DNA from: Babesia bovis T2Bo
Lineage: Eukaryota; Apicomplexa; Aconoidasida; Piroplasmida; Babesiidae
Reading direction: 5' to 3'
Assembly (NCBI RefSeq): GCF_000165395.2
Contig: NC_010575.1
Location: 1,473,001 to 1,537,000 of the forward strand
Length of the DNA: 64,000 nucleotides
Of the stretch, positions 1 to 10,088 are shown one piece after another (within the stretch, counting starts at the first letter, position 1; every line of letters starts with the position of its first letter). Below the pieces are notes generated by a model. That model saw nothing but the letters and a program-made list of their open reading frames with translations, searched no databases and was not told the origin of the DNA. The translations under genes were made by a program, and so were the position numbers.

Positions 1-289
1 CGATTTCCCTACGAAATGGTGGACGTCTTGATGAAGACGTAGGAGTAACCACTTCTACAGCTTGGTTGTAATTGTTGTCACTGACGTAAAAGTCATCCTC
101 ATCACTAGACTCGTCATCATCGTTGTCATAGAGCTCATGGTCGTTGTTATATATCCTCTTGAGGTAACGCATAAAACTGCGCTTCCTGAAACGCTTATAA
201 AGGTAGTATGCCACGTAAGATGTAGCTAACACACCGAGAAAGCCAACGCCCAGCAAAGCTAAATTTAAACGCGATCGATTGGGCGACAT
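1..289 (-). CDS. Partial single-pass membrane protein of unknown function
   Basis: The reading frame opens at an ATG at 289 and runs leftward without a stop through the window edge, so about 96 N-terminal codons are visible. Residues about 8-27 form a hydrophobic segment that looks like a transmembrane helix or signal anchor. It is followed by a basic stretch (YKRFRKR) and then a strongly acidic Asp/Glu-rich run near residues 50-65. I do not recognise the family. The gene is divergent from the RUS-family gene at 724. The start is the first ATG before the hydrophobic segment; introns beyond the edge cannot be excluded. Confidence 0.55.
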   Translation of the reverse strand, partial: MSPNRSRLNLALLGVGFLGVLATSYVAYYLYKRFRKRSFMRYLKRIYNNDHELYDNDDDESSDEDDFYVSDNNYNQAVEVVTPTSSSRRPPFRREI

Positions 290-723
290 CGTTAGTGTAC
301 GACCTCACCTCAACACACCGGTAAGATCTAACACCCTTAAACTAAAATGTAGCCGATACACATCGCGATGAAGATTGAAGCGTACTTGGTTTTCAGTGAA
401 TAGACTTTGGTATTAAGAGCGAAAACCTAGAAAATATAATCTAGTACTATATATAGCCACGTATTAGTGCAATGTAAATTCAAAGTGGAAAAAAATAAAA
501 TTATATACCCAACGGAAGGATATTATAAGCGATTAACTAGCAGACCCTACGACCGACGTAGCTCACCCGATGGATTACCAACAGTCACGGCACATACATC
601 ACATTATGTATAGAAGTCAACTAAACTAGGTTTAAACCTGATGATGGTATGCGAAAATAAGCCACCGCCATAACTCAGGACTACCAAAGATTCCGTCGCA
701 TTAAGCGGCATTATCGCACTCGT
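290..723. promoter_or_regulatory. Divergent intergenic region
   Basis: Non-coding stretch between the 5' ends of the partial membrane protein (-) and the RUS-family gene (+). It should hold both promoters. An open frame at 604-795 on the minus strand uses a non-ATG start and has no recognisable features. No specific motif could be assigned. Confidence 0.4.
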
Positions 724-2845
724 ATGATCCTCCCATGGCTCATATCGATACACCTTTGGGTTGTATGTGTTATACAACAAGCAGTATGTCGTCAAAGAAG
801 CATCACAACTCGAATCAATAATGGTTACTACAGTGCTGTATATCCTTCTGGATATACACCCAGCTTATCACAACCTGTTGCCAACAATGGTCAAATAATC
901 GCATCTAATGAATGGAAACTGCCTTTGATCAAGAAAAACACAGTTACTTCCTTCGTATGTACTGAATTGAGAAACTGTCTATATTCGACTCAGCCAAAAC
1001 TTAGCAGAGGTAAATAACAATAGATGATATTTAATCTATTCAGGCATTAAGACGAAACGTTTTCCAGTGGATATAACAATTTCGCGCACTAGTGAATGCC
1101 CACACGACGTATCATGTAAACTAGCTGTTGTAGACACACTGGTCGATGTCGGTGAATTCGTCAGGAAGGCAATACATCCAAACATCGTCAGTGATGAGTA
1201 CTACCGATACGCACACTGGCGTATGTTGGAAAGGTTCACCCTGGCTGCAGCGATGGCATTGGCTTCACAAATTAAACCCGCAGGGGTAAATACTGAGACT
1301 AAGGACATCGAAGTGGCTGTTACCGACAAAGGTATATCACATTGGTTGACATGGGCTACTAGTGGTAAAGTCAGCTCAGCGTTAACCACTATAGTGTTGA
1401 AGGATATTTTTTCCAGGATACTCAATTTCGTGTGGTTCGGGCAGATTGGAGCTGGTTTCGATGATAACCCAAAGGCTTTCCGGTTGCTAGGAGGGCTGCT
1501 ATGCAGCGCGGCCGGAGTTGCTTGCTTCATTGGTAACATGATGCAACTGGAGCCCAAAGTGGTACTGACTGTCTTGGTCAACGTAATAAAGCATGTAGGC
1601 GCAGTTACCATGGTGGCTTCACAAGCCACGTTCCACAGTACATTTTGCGTAAAGAATGCAGCAACTAACGTCGGTGAAATAACTGCAAAGTTGGAAACGC
1701 AGAGTCCAATTTGTGATTTTTTAGGCATGGCTGCAGGAACATCACTGGGTGCTCTGACGGCCAACATGGCAGCCTCCATGCAAACCGTTTTGTTCACCGG
1801 TATGTGCTTGACATCTAACATCGCAACTTACATGTGCGCAAAGAGCGTTTGTTTCCGTACACTTAACCCTCAGCGGTGCTTCGTTTTACTTGAAAACTTT
1901 GCAAGCGTCCTATTAAGGAGGTTGGATAGCTACCTTAAATACCACAAGATGAGGCTGCAGTCATTGAGTCAAAGGTCACGATATGATGTTGCAGTGGAGA
2001 CTTCAGATGGCACGGATTCAGCAGAGGAATCGCAAAGTGATTTGTCATGCTTCGACGACGACGAATGTGGTACTATCGCAGAGATGATATATAACTACGA
2101 GTTCGATACTGCCAACCGTATCCTTAACAGGTTCACATCAGTACATCTTTGCAAGAAGCTAAAGAGAGGCAGGAAACCGGGACCACATGGTGTGGAGACA
2201 AATGAACGCTATCCTAATGAACCACTTAACCTGGTACAAAAAGGTATAGGTATAATGTTCCTAACACCAGAACAAGTGGCAGCACGTGAAACTTTGTTAT
2301 TCCCCTGGAGAGATGGATACCTTAAACACGGAGCGGTTAAATACTCATTGGCAGACATGTCAGTATCGCCAGCTGCTCTCACGGAGTACCTCAAGGTGTT
2401 CAAGGGCGAACGCTTCGTAGTAGCCCTGGGATCAGAGGATGCAGTAGAATGTACAATACACAGATCAGCCACACCGAGGGATGCCATGCTCGCTATACTG
2501 ACGTACAATATAGCAGATAAGCTATGGACCATACTGGCCGAGACTATGGAACAAAGTTTCTTTGAAGAACAGCTAGAGCAAATATGGGACATGTGCAAAA
2601 GGTCAGCAGTCAGCCTCAAAGAGGTGCTAGCACAACTGAAACCCAACCCCAATACAAGGAAACGTACATACACGAACCAAGATGCAGATACACATCAAAA
2701 TAAGGTGCTGTCTAGATGGGGATTGCAAACGGTAACATACGCTTATAACGTAGCAAAAGCGTGCATTGACGAAGTTATGCTAAGCGCACAGGCAGCCAAA
2801 TGGGATATCGATAAGTTCGAGCTCTGCTCACCGTTCAAAAACTAG
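724..2845 (+). CDS. RUS/DUF647 family protein with N-terminal leader
   Basis: Two exons, 724-1009 and 1044-2845, are separated by a 34-nt GT-AG intron (1010-1043); the join keeps frame and gives about 695 residues. Residues about 205-360 carry the DUF647 (ROOT UVB SENSITIVE) core: a VLKDIFSRIL block, then GAGFDDNPKAFRLLGG, then the KHVGAVTMVASQATFHSTF segment and a GMAAGTSLGAL helix. In plants RUS proteins are linked to plastid function and vitamin B6 homeostasis; their biochemical activity is unsettled. Residues 1-22 (MILPWLISIHLWVVCVIQQA) look like a signal peptide, as expected for secretory or apicoplast targeting; the compartment is inference. The stop codon lies inside a CTAG shared with the convergent LeuRS stop. 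The C-terminal third is not recognised. Confidence 0.8.
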
Positions 2846-5800
2846 TAAAAGAACACAGACGGTCGGCCGGGAAATGCAGAATGCCTAATGTTGCTAGAAT
2901 CCTTTTCATGAGTCTCAGAGTGCGGTAGTATAGAAAGTTCTGTACAATGATATAATTGATACCCATAACATACCCTTAACCTCTAGAGATTGTTGTACAT
3001 ATGACGATATAGATCGTAGGTAGGATAGTTCACAGTATGGTAATTCCAGCAATAATGCACTTGCACCCAGAACTGCAACTTCACGTAGCTGGAAGCTGGC
3101 GAAGGCCAGCATGGCCTTCTTGTCAGCACCAGATGCGGAGGTCACTAAATCTGAGGATGATAGTGACTTTATAACTTCCTTCTCGGATATAGTACCGCTA
3201 CATACGTCCATGGCCTGTAGAGTCCTTAGGACACCTTGGTGTAATGTGGGATATTCTTTGGCGACGTATATAACAGCACCAGTGAAGTCCTCAACGGCAG
3301 CAGGGCCCTTGTGTTTACGAGTAACCGCCTGAGAACGGTCCTTGCACTTGCGGAATTCGTCCATGTTCTTTTGCAAGAGCTTCAGCTGACGATGTAATGC
3401 CCAGTCGATAGGCTCCAGCGTTGGCCAAAGCACACCGACCAGTGAATTTGGCTTACCGAGCACCTGTCTCCAAAGGTATTCACACATGTGAGGGACTATT
3501 GGATTTGCAATACGGCAGAAGGTTTCGTGATACAGACGTAAGGCACTAGAATCAATATCACCCTGAGCCATTTGCAAGTAGTTACGACGAGCACTAATGT
3601 AGTCATAGAAGCAGTATTTCAGAGCGTCACGGTATACAAATCCAGTGTATGCTTCCTTTGTTTTCTCCACTAATACCGCAATCTCGTTCAGGAATACGTT
3701 CTTGGCATATTGGCCTATGCCATCTGCACTGCAAGCGCGGTTTCCAAGTTCCATGTCAGATTGACATGACAATAGTATAGTATGTAGCTTCAGTACAGCC
3801 GCCTCAGCAGTTTCCTTGGCAAAGTTAGCGTCATCTAAACCGTCACCAGCATCAGCTAGAGCAACGCGAGTGCCATCAGCAGTGTACATTCCAATGGCAT
3901 CCTCGAGAGTCAAGAAGTTACCCTTGGATTTCGACATTTTCTCAGAGTCAACAAGAACATGACCAACACATAAATATGACCTTGGCATCGCCTCTATAGT
4001 CTTTACGTCATTCCATATTGCATTGTGAACAAAGAGGCTCATAGTTAAATGGTTAAATATAAGATCTTTTCCCGAGCAACGCAAGTCTACGGGGTACCAA
4101 TAAGCGAAGTCGTCGCGCATCAGCTTAAGTTTTTTAGCAGTTGCATTGTCGAGACCGTCTGGGACCGTGTCGCTTATGTGGAATACATAGTCAAATACCG
4201 CAGGAGTTAATTGTGATGGGACCAGGCCTAAAGAACCAGGAGTTGTACCGAATATATCACCCTGGAGATAATGGGCAATTGTATAATAGGCCATGTAAAT
4301 TGTACTGTCGGAAAGACTCTCGATTAGCGAGTTCTTGTTTTGGTTAATGTCCTCCCAGGGTAATACAGTACCCAGGCCGTAAGAACGGCTGCAAGCCCAG
4401 TTGTCAAGCCAGGATACAACATGCTTCACTTGGTTCAATGCTGAATCGTTATAGCAGCTAAATTTGTTAGGGTCATTAACATGGGCTAACACACGCTCCT
4501 TCCAAGCAGGGTCACTGAATTTAGTGTACCACTGGTTGCACAATGCCACAATGCAAACGTCACCAGCCCTGGCAACTACACGTTTAGTGGGCTCGTAATA
4601 GATAAATGCGCTCTCAGCGCGCACCATCTCATCACGGATGGTGTCCTTGACATCAGAGACTTTACGTCCTTTGTGAGGGCCTACAGCCATAATACCCTCG
4701 TAAAAACCACGCTTATACAGAATCTCTTTGCAGCGCTCCAACTTCACAGAGTCCTTGCTGGAAGCTACCTTTTCCTGCTGACATACAACCTCAGCTGCAC
4801 AAGTACCTAAACCAGGAATGTCTATCACCGGTACTATATCCACACTGCAGTGAATTGGGTCAACATTGTATTTATCCTTGTAGTAAGCAGTTTTCTTACG
4901 AATCTCAGATAATGTAATAAAATCATCAGGAGAGTCACTGGGGACACATGACACTATACCGGTGCCCTTTTCCATAGATATAGTAAGCATGGGCAAGACA
5001 TAGATGCGCTCATGGACGCTAAGAGGGCTACCTAATGAAGCACCAATCAAGGATTGACCAGTACATTGGGCAATGGAATGTACCTCACTTAAACCTGAAT
5101 CATTTGGCCTAAGTAACACTAATCCCTGGTAAGACATATTCAGTGCGCTGCGGCCAGATGCTATATACAAGCAATCGCATGATTTAACAGCTTCTTCAAT
5201 ACCCATTACTGTTTCCACTACACCCATATCGTTGAAATTAAGCTTTGGTGTGCTGTAACCAAGGACTATTTCGTAGGTGCCCTCTGGAAGAACGAAACAG
5301 TTGGTCTGGCCGTACATAGTCTCTGGGCGTAGAGTAGCAGCCAAAAGGAAAACCTGCTTACTAGATAACACGTCCCTAAATCCTTTGTAACGCTCATCGA
5401 GTTGGTCGAAAATGTCTACACCGTGTTCCAAGCGCATTTTAATCACAGTGTACTCCTGAGCGGTGGCACCCTCACCCTCAGCACGGTCGTGATCAGCACA
5501 GGGTTGCATCACCGAACGACTGAATATAGACGGACGGCATCCAAAATGTAAAGTACCCAATTCCTTCATACGAGTGAATTGCCATTCAACAAAGGCGTTG
5601 TAATATGGATTGCGATCGGTAGTAATGAAACTACGACGCCAGTCTACGGAAGTGCCAAATGATTTTAGATCTTGTATAGCAAGTGGTGAAAAGTAAGTCA
5701 GCCAGTATTGGGGATCAGCAAATTTAGGAATCTCGGAATCATCGATGCCCATGTGGCGCATTATATCCATTTGGGTCATCTGTTCATTATGATAAGTGAC

Positions 5801-6279
5801 ATTATAAACAAACCTTTACATCTGTTTTAGCAAGCAATTTTGTCTTCTTAGACGCGAACTTGGTACAGTCAGTCTCCTCTTTACCGGGAACTACGGTACT
5901 CACTGCTTCTGGAACAGTAGCAGCGAGATCAGGTGATTTCATCTGAAAATAATGTGAACCTAGATATCAATACTACCTCCTTCAATTCATTCTTGATCTT
6001 GTCTGCACATGCCATAATAGGCATACCTGTACAATGAAGCCCAAAGGGCCATAAAACTGCTTTACCCTGAGTACGCTGAAAACGGGCTTGAAACTCCGCC
6101 TTAGACATACTAAATGCGTGACCGATGTGTAGTCGACCATTCATATAAGGATATGGAAATGTGCAGAAGTACTTGTCAACGGAACGGTTTGATGGAACAG
6201 CGGCGTCATACACACGGCCTTCCTGCCACCAACCACGCACAAGAGCTTCATTCTCTAACAGCTGAGCTCGCTTCGACAT
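2842..6279 (-). CDS. Leucyl-tRNA synthetase, cytosolic type
   Basis: Charges tRNA-Leu with leucine; class Ia synthetase. Four exons (minus strand): 6279-5977, 5942-5814, 5779-2974 and 2939-2842, separated by three introns of exactly 34 nt. The spliced product is about 1,110 residues, the usual eukaryotic/archaeal LeuRS length. Exon 1 has the HIGH motif (GRLHIGHAF) and the [14 protein letters not shown] region. Exon 2 ends in [13 protein letters not shown], leading into [10 protein letters not shown]. Exon 3 carries the editing domain and the KMSKS loop ([11 protein letters not shown]). I chose the ATG at 6279 because the protein then starts just before the conserved [10 protein letters not shown] block. 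The last intron (2940-2973) replaces an unspliced tail with a C-terminus ending PGRPSVFFY and puts the stop at 2842-2844, inside the CTAG shared with the RUS gene. Sure of function; the last exon is a model. Confidence 0.92.
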
Positions 6280-6429
6280 TTTGAAGAATATCAAAAAATA
6301 TGGAAAATATAACCCAATGTCTTGGTGACCTATGGATACTCTCTGCCATATTAGAGGGTAAATGTTACACATACGCCATATAGAAACACAATCTGTATGC
6401 TAAAAGTTTAATTTTACCAATACTGAAAG

Positions 6430-7395
6430 ATGCCAAATGATGAAGGCACAGTGTGCCCATTGACTCCAACCAAAGGACATATTACAGTTGACTACCTTAA
6501 ATCACATGCCACCGTTACTGCGCTATCTAACGCACTAGCAGGTGCTATGTGTACGCTGATTACACAACCAATAGCTTCCCTAAGAACAAGACTACAGTCA
6601 CTCAATATATATTGCCATGGCGTACCAAAGGACGCTAGGAGTAAACTAAAGGCGCTCTACAAGGTTAGCATGAGAGATGGCTTCTTTAGTTTATATAGAG
6701 GAGGAGGATGTTCCATGGTAATATCAGCAGCAGGATGGTTCATATTCCGATTTACATACGATGAGCTAACCCAAAGGAAGGTTGTCGAATTTGACAGTAA
6801 AATGGGAAATAAACTGATCCTAGGATCACTTAGCAGCCTTGTTACTACTGTAATTTTGCACCCTGCATGGAATGCTAAATTAAACATCGAACTGCAAACA
6901 AGTAAAACTAAATTAGATGGATGGCCTCAGTACCGAGGCACAATGCATTATCTATTCGTAACTACCCGAGATCAGGGCATAAAAGGGCTCTATAAAGGTT
7001 GGGAAGTGAATGGAATAGGTGTTATTTATTACGGAATGGTGATATGCCTATACGAAACATTATCGGAATCGGATTGGGAGCAATATCCCATACTGCATAA
7101 ATTCAAAAGCATCAAACCAATGATGAATGGTATGCTATCAAAAATAATACCCACTACGCTCTGCTACCCTTTCTATGTTAGCAGAACCATGCAAATATGC
7201 TTCGCAACGGAACTCACACATCGCAAATTGCATGAAATATTCTTCTGGACCCTAAAACACAAACGACTAAGCGGCTTATACGCCGGGTTCCAGATGCAAC
7301 TTATAAAGTCATTAGTTAGCGGAGGCATTACATTTGGAATATATGAAGCTATACTCATTGCAATAGCAAAAATATACAACTTGGCAGCAGTCTGA
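6430..7395 (+). CDS. Mitochondrial carrier (SLC25) family protein, divergent
   Basis: Single-exon gene of 321 residues with the three-repeat layout of mitochondrial carriers. The signature positions are recognisable as PIASLRTRLQ (residue 47), HPAWNAKLNIELQ (about residue 146) and YPFYVSRTMQ (about residue 245). Each repeat is followed by a glycine-rich GLYKGW/GLYAGFQ-type motif. The consensus is Px[DE]xx[KR]; in all three repeats the acidic residue is replaced (Ala, Trp, Tyr), while Pro and the basic residue remain. The transported substrate cannot be assigned. The gene is divergent from LeuRS, with 150 bp between starts, and convergent with the cullin gene 152 bp downstream. Expected location is the mitochondrial inner membrane; an outer-membrane or scaffold role is possible given the lost acidic residues. 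Confidence 0.82.
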   Translation: MPNDEGTVCPLTPTKGHITVDYLKSHATVTALSNALAGAMCTLITQPIASLRTRLQSLNIYCHGVPKDARSKLKALYKVSMRDGFFSLYRGGGCSMVISAAGWFIFRFTYDELTQRKVVEFDSKMGNKLILGSLSSLVTTVILHPAWNAKLNIELQTSKTKLDGWPQYRGTMHYLFVTTRDQGIKGLYKGWEVNGIGVIYYGMVICLYETLSESDWEQYPILHKFKSIKPMMNGMLSKIIPTTLCYPFYVSRTMQICFATELTHRKLHEIFFWTLKHKRLSGLYAGFQMQLIKSLVSGGITFGIYEAILIAIAKIYNLAAV

Positions 7396-7547
7396 TCCAC
7401 AGCATTAAAAGATGCTGGAATCGCATTGATTAACACGCTAAATAAATAGCGATGTTTGAACCTTTGAAACCATAAAAGTAATGGTTTAAATTTGACTAAA
7501 TACGTAATGTTTTGTTACTAAAAGCATTAAAAAGAACCAGGGTCCAA

Positions 7548-10075
7548 CTATGGTAGATATGTTACCATACCATCAGATACTGATAAGTACTCCCTCTCGG
7601 CTAAATTGTATATACGATCCAGGACGATCTGTACAGTTTGGTAATAGTATACCTAAACATACGTTTTCCGAAAGATGGGATAATTGGAGCAACAAGTCAG
7701 CACGCTTCACACTCTTCACTGACTTTAGAATCGACATGATGTTAGAATCGATGGCTGCATTGGCGTCCATTTCAAAGCCTACATTGTATTGTCTCTTATT
7801 ATTCATTACATACCTATAGTGGGCGCCGTATTAGATATATGATATGTAGGTACCGCTTCAACAGTTACGTCAGTGCCATCGCTAAAGTCGGTGTTAAGCT
7901 CGATCATATCTCCCTCCTTTGAAAAGTCAATGATAGGATTACATAACTCACAAGTAATCTTAGAACCTGCTTATCGAGCAAAGGCTGTAGTATTGTCCTG
8001 GTAGACTCCTTGGACGTTCCCAAACCGGTAGCCACGGCATCTATTCTCATGGAGTTGCTATTAAACATCAACAAAGCAGATGCTTGAACGAGGTCACATA
8101 ATAGTGTCTTAGTACCCTCAGGAGTGTCCAACTCTAATTTAACACGACTTAGCATACGATTAACTGTGACGTCCATATTGATGCTGGAGTTTTGCGATTG
8201 TTTAAATGATTGGATACTAGTTTCAAACATGTTGTACAGGTTAAAGCTTTCCGGATAATCTAAAAAGGATAATATACAGCAACATTGACATACCACGCAA
8301 TGCCGGCCAGCTGCATTTCGAATACAGCTGAATGTTTGGATATGCCGGATTCTCACGATTTGTACAAGCCTCCTTTATCATGCGGCGGAGGCAAGCCGCA
8401 TCATCAGATGCGATCCTAGATTCAATTAGTGAAAATGAATGATGCTCATTTTGTAAAGAACTGAGCTCATACAATAACCTCCGTGCAAGCTTGAACTTGT
8501 AACACTGGTAAAATTGCATTCGCCTGTCTACTAAATCCAATATTTCACAGCAATGACGTAATCTATTGTGAATGTCTTCACCCGAAATAATTACCATGTC
8601 CCAATAGTTCACAAAGTCTTTGATAAAATCTTGGCGGGTGCATATGATTCCTTTGAACGCCATGCGAATAGCGTTCGATATAGCAAAGTTTGGACCACAG
8701 CTATCTCCTTTCGGTGCTGTATTCTCAGTTGTAGCATCAGTTCCATCGTTTTGCTGAGATGGAACTGCAGTTTCTGTGTTCAACTGTCCGCTACGTGGAT
8801 CGATATTACTTGAAAAGCAGTAGTCACACAACTCTGAATTAATTATCAAACCGAAACGCCATTTTTACCTTTGTACTTGAGCCAGTATTGCATAATGTCA
8901 TCAACTGTACCCAGTGATTCTTGCATTTGTTGGATATGAGACCTTATTGAGTCAGCCATAATGCAAAATGAGCCTTCTAAAGTGTATAGCATATCATATA
9001 TTAACTTGAGATCCTATATTAAGTTGCATAATTTAGTCCGCAATAACTTACATCTCTGGTACCATCACGGAGCACGCAAGTGAACTCATCCAACTTAGAT
9101 ATCAGTTCCTGTTGATGACTCTTCACAAGGGAGTCATATATACATGAACGTAAAGGTGCCACAGTTGACTTTGAAAGCCAACGAATACAATCATGCTCCT
9201 CTTGTTCCAAGCAGTGCTATATGCCAGTTACGTGTCAAAAGTCGAAACATACCTCGACTATGCTAACATAGTCAGTTAAATTGCAATCATTGATCCATAT
9301 AGAAGCCATGCTGCTATAATATGTGTTAGCGCGAAGTATTATTTCGCTTTCCAAATCTGTTGGATTGTCCCGATATTCAACGTCGTCGAATAAATTAAAC
9401 AGCTGGGATAGTCCATCTAACTCAAATTCGTCAACATCAGATTCAGCGCGTTTATCATCCAACATACGTAAAAAACGTTCGAATAGTTCAGAGCGATACT
9501 CGACAAATAGCTGATGTATAAAATGAATATATGTATCCATGCACATACCTTTTCCCGGAATATCTCATACGCCATATCACTGATGCACGGCTTCGACGCA
9601 TGGAGGACGTAGAATCGATCTAAGTATGAAAACAGCTTGCATATGGCAGATACATAAGCCTTGTAACGTATCCATGTTTGGACTAGATTGCTAGATATAG
9701 ACAATAGGTCTTCTCTCAAATTTGATACCTTCATATTTATGCTTTATATGACTAACAACTTGCCTGTCGTTCAACATACTGACGAAAAAGATCAGATAGA
9801 ATTGAATATAGGTACTTCTCATAATTTCCATTATCTGATGTGCACATAGAATAGACAGTGCTGAAACAAATAGACAGGAATTACAAGAAACTAACGAGTA
9901 ACCAGCTAAAAACTCTTCAGGCGTGAATATAGGCGCTATTCGTGCCTTTACGTCCATAGAATCCACAAATGCAGCGATCCTGAGCGTATCGATCAAAAGA
10001 CAACGTAACACACCTAGATATATATTCGTCATAAAGCCCATTCCACCCATCATCAAAAGATACAGTATTATACAT
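7548..10075 (-). CDS. Cullin-family ubiquitin ligase scaffold
   Basis: Twelve exons: 10075-10014, 9979-9896, 9860-9764, 9728-9549, 9510-9253, 9216-9052, 9013-8869, 8833-8294, 8259-7952, 7916-7814, 7778-7663 and 7628-7548. All eleven introns are 34-38 nt; the third (9729-9763) is GC-AG. The product is 712 residues. Cullin landmarks in order: the N-terminal STVYSMCT block, SYLDRFYV, a long helical middle, the FYQCYKFKLARRLL motif of the cullin-homology domain, a winged-helix region (TSKESTRTILQPLLDKQVL), NTDF, and a C-terminal neddylation domain with the candidate NEDD8-acceptor lysine in NIMSILK, ending EREYLS. Cullins hold an adaptor/substrate receptor at one end and a RING protein at the other. 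Which cullin class this is cannot be told by eye. The start is 13 bp after the BLM10 stop. Confidence 0.9.
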
Positions 10076-10088
10076 TGTTTAAATCATA

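Noticed and set aside
604..795. 63-codon minus-strand open frame upstream of the RUS gene
   Set aside because: Non-ATG start, no domain, overlaps the exon encoding the RUS leader; best explained as a shadow or promoter sequence.
1201..1821. 206-codon minus-strand open frame
   Set aside because: Lies entirely antisense to the conserved DUF647 core, which explains the open frame.
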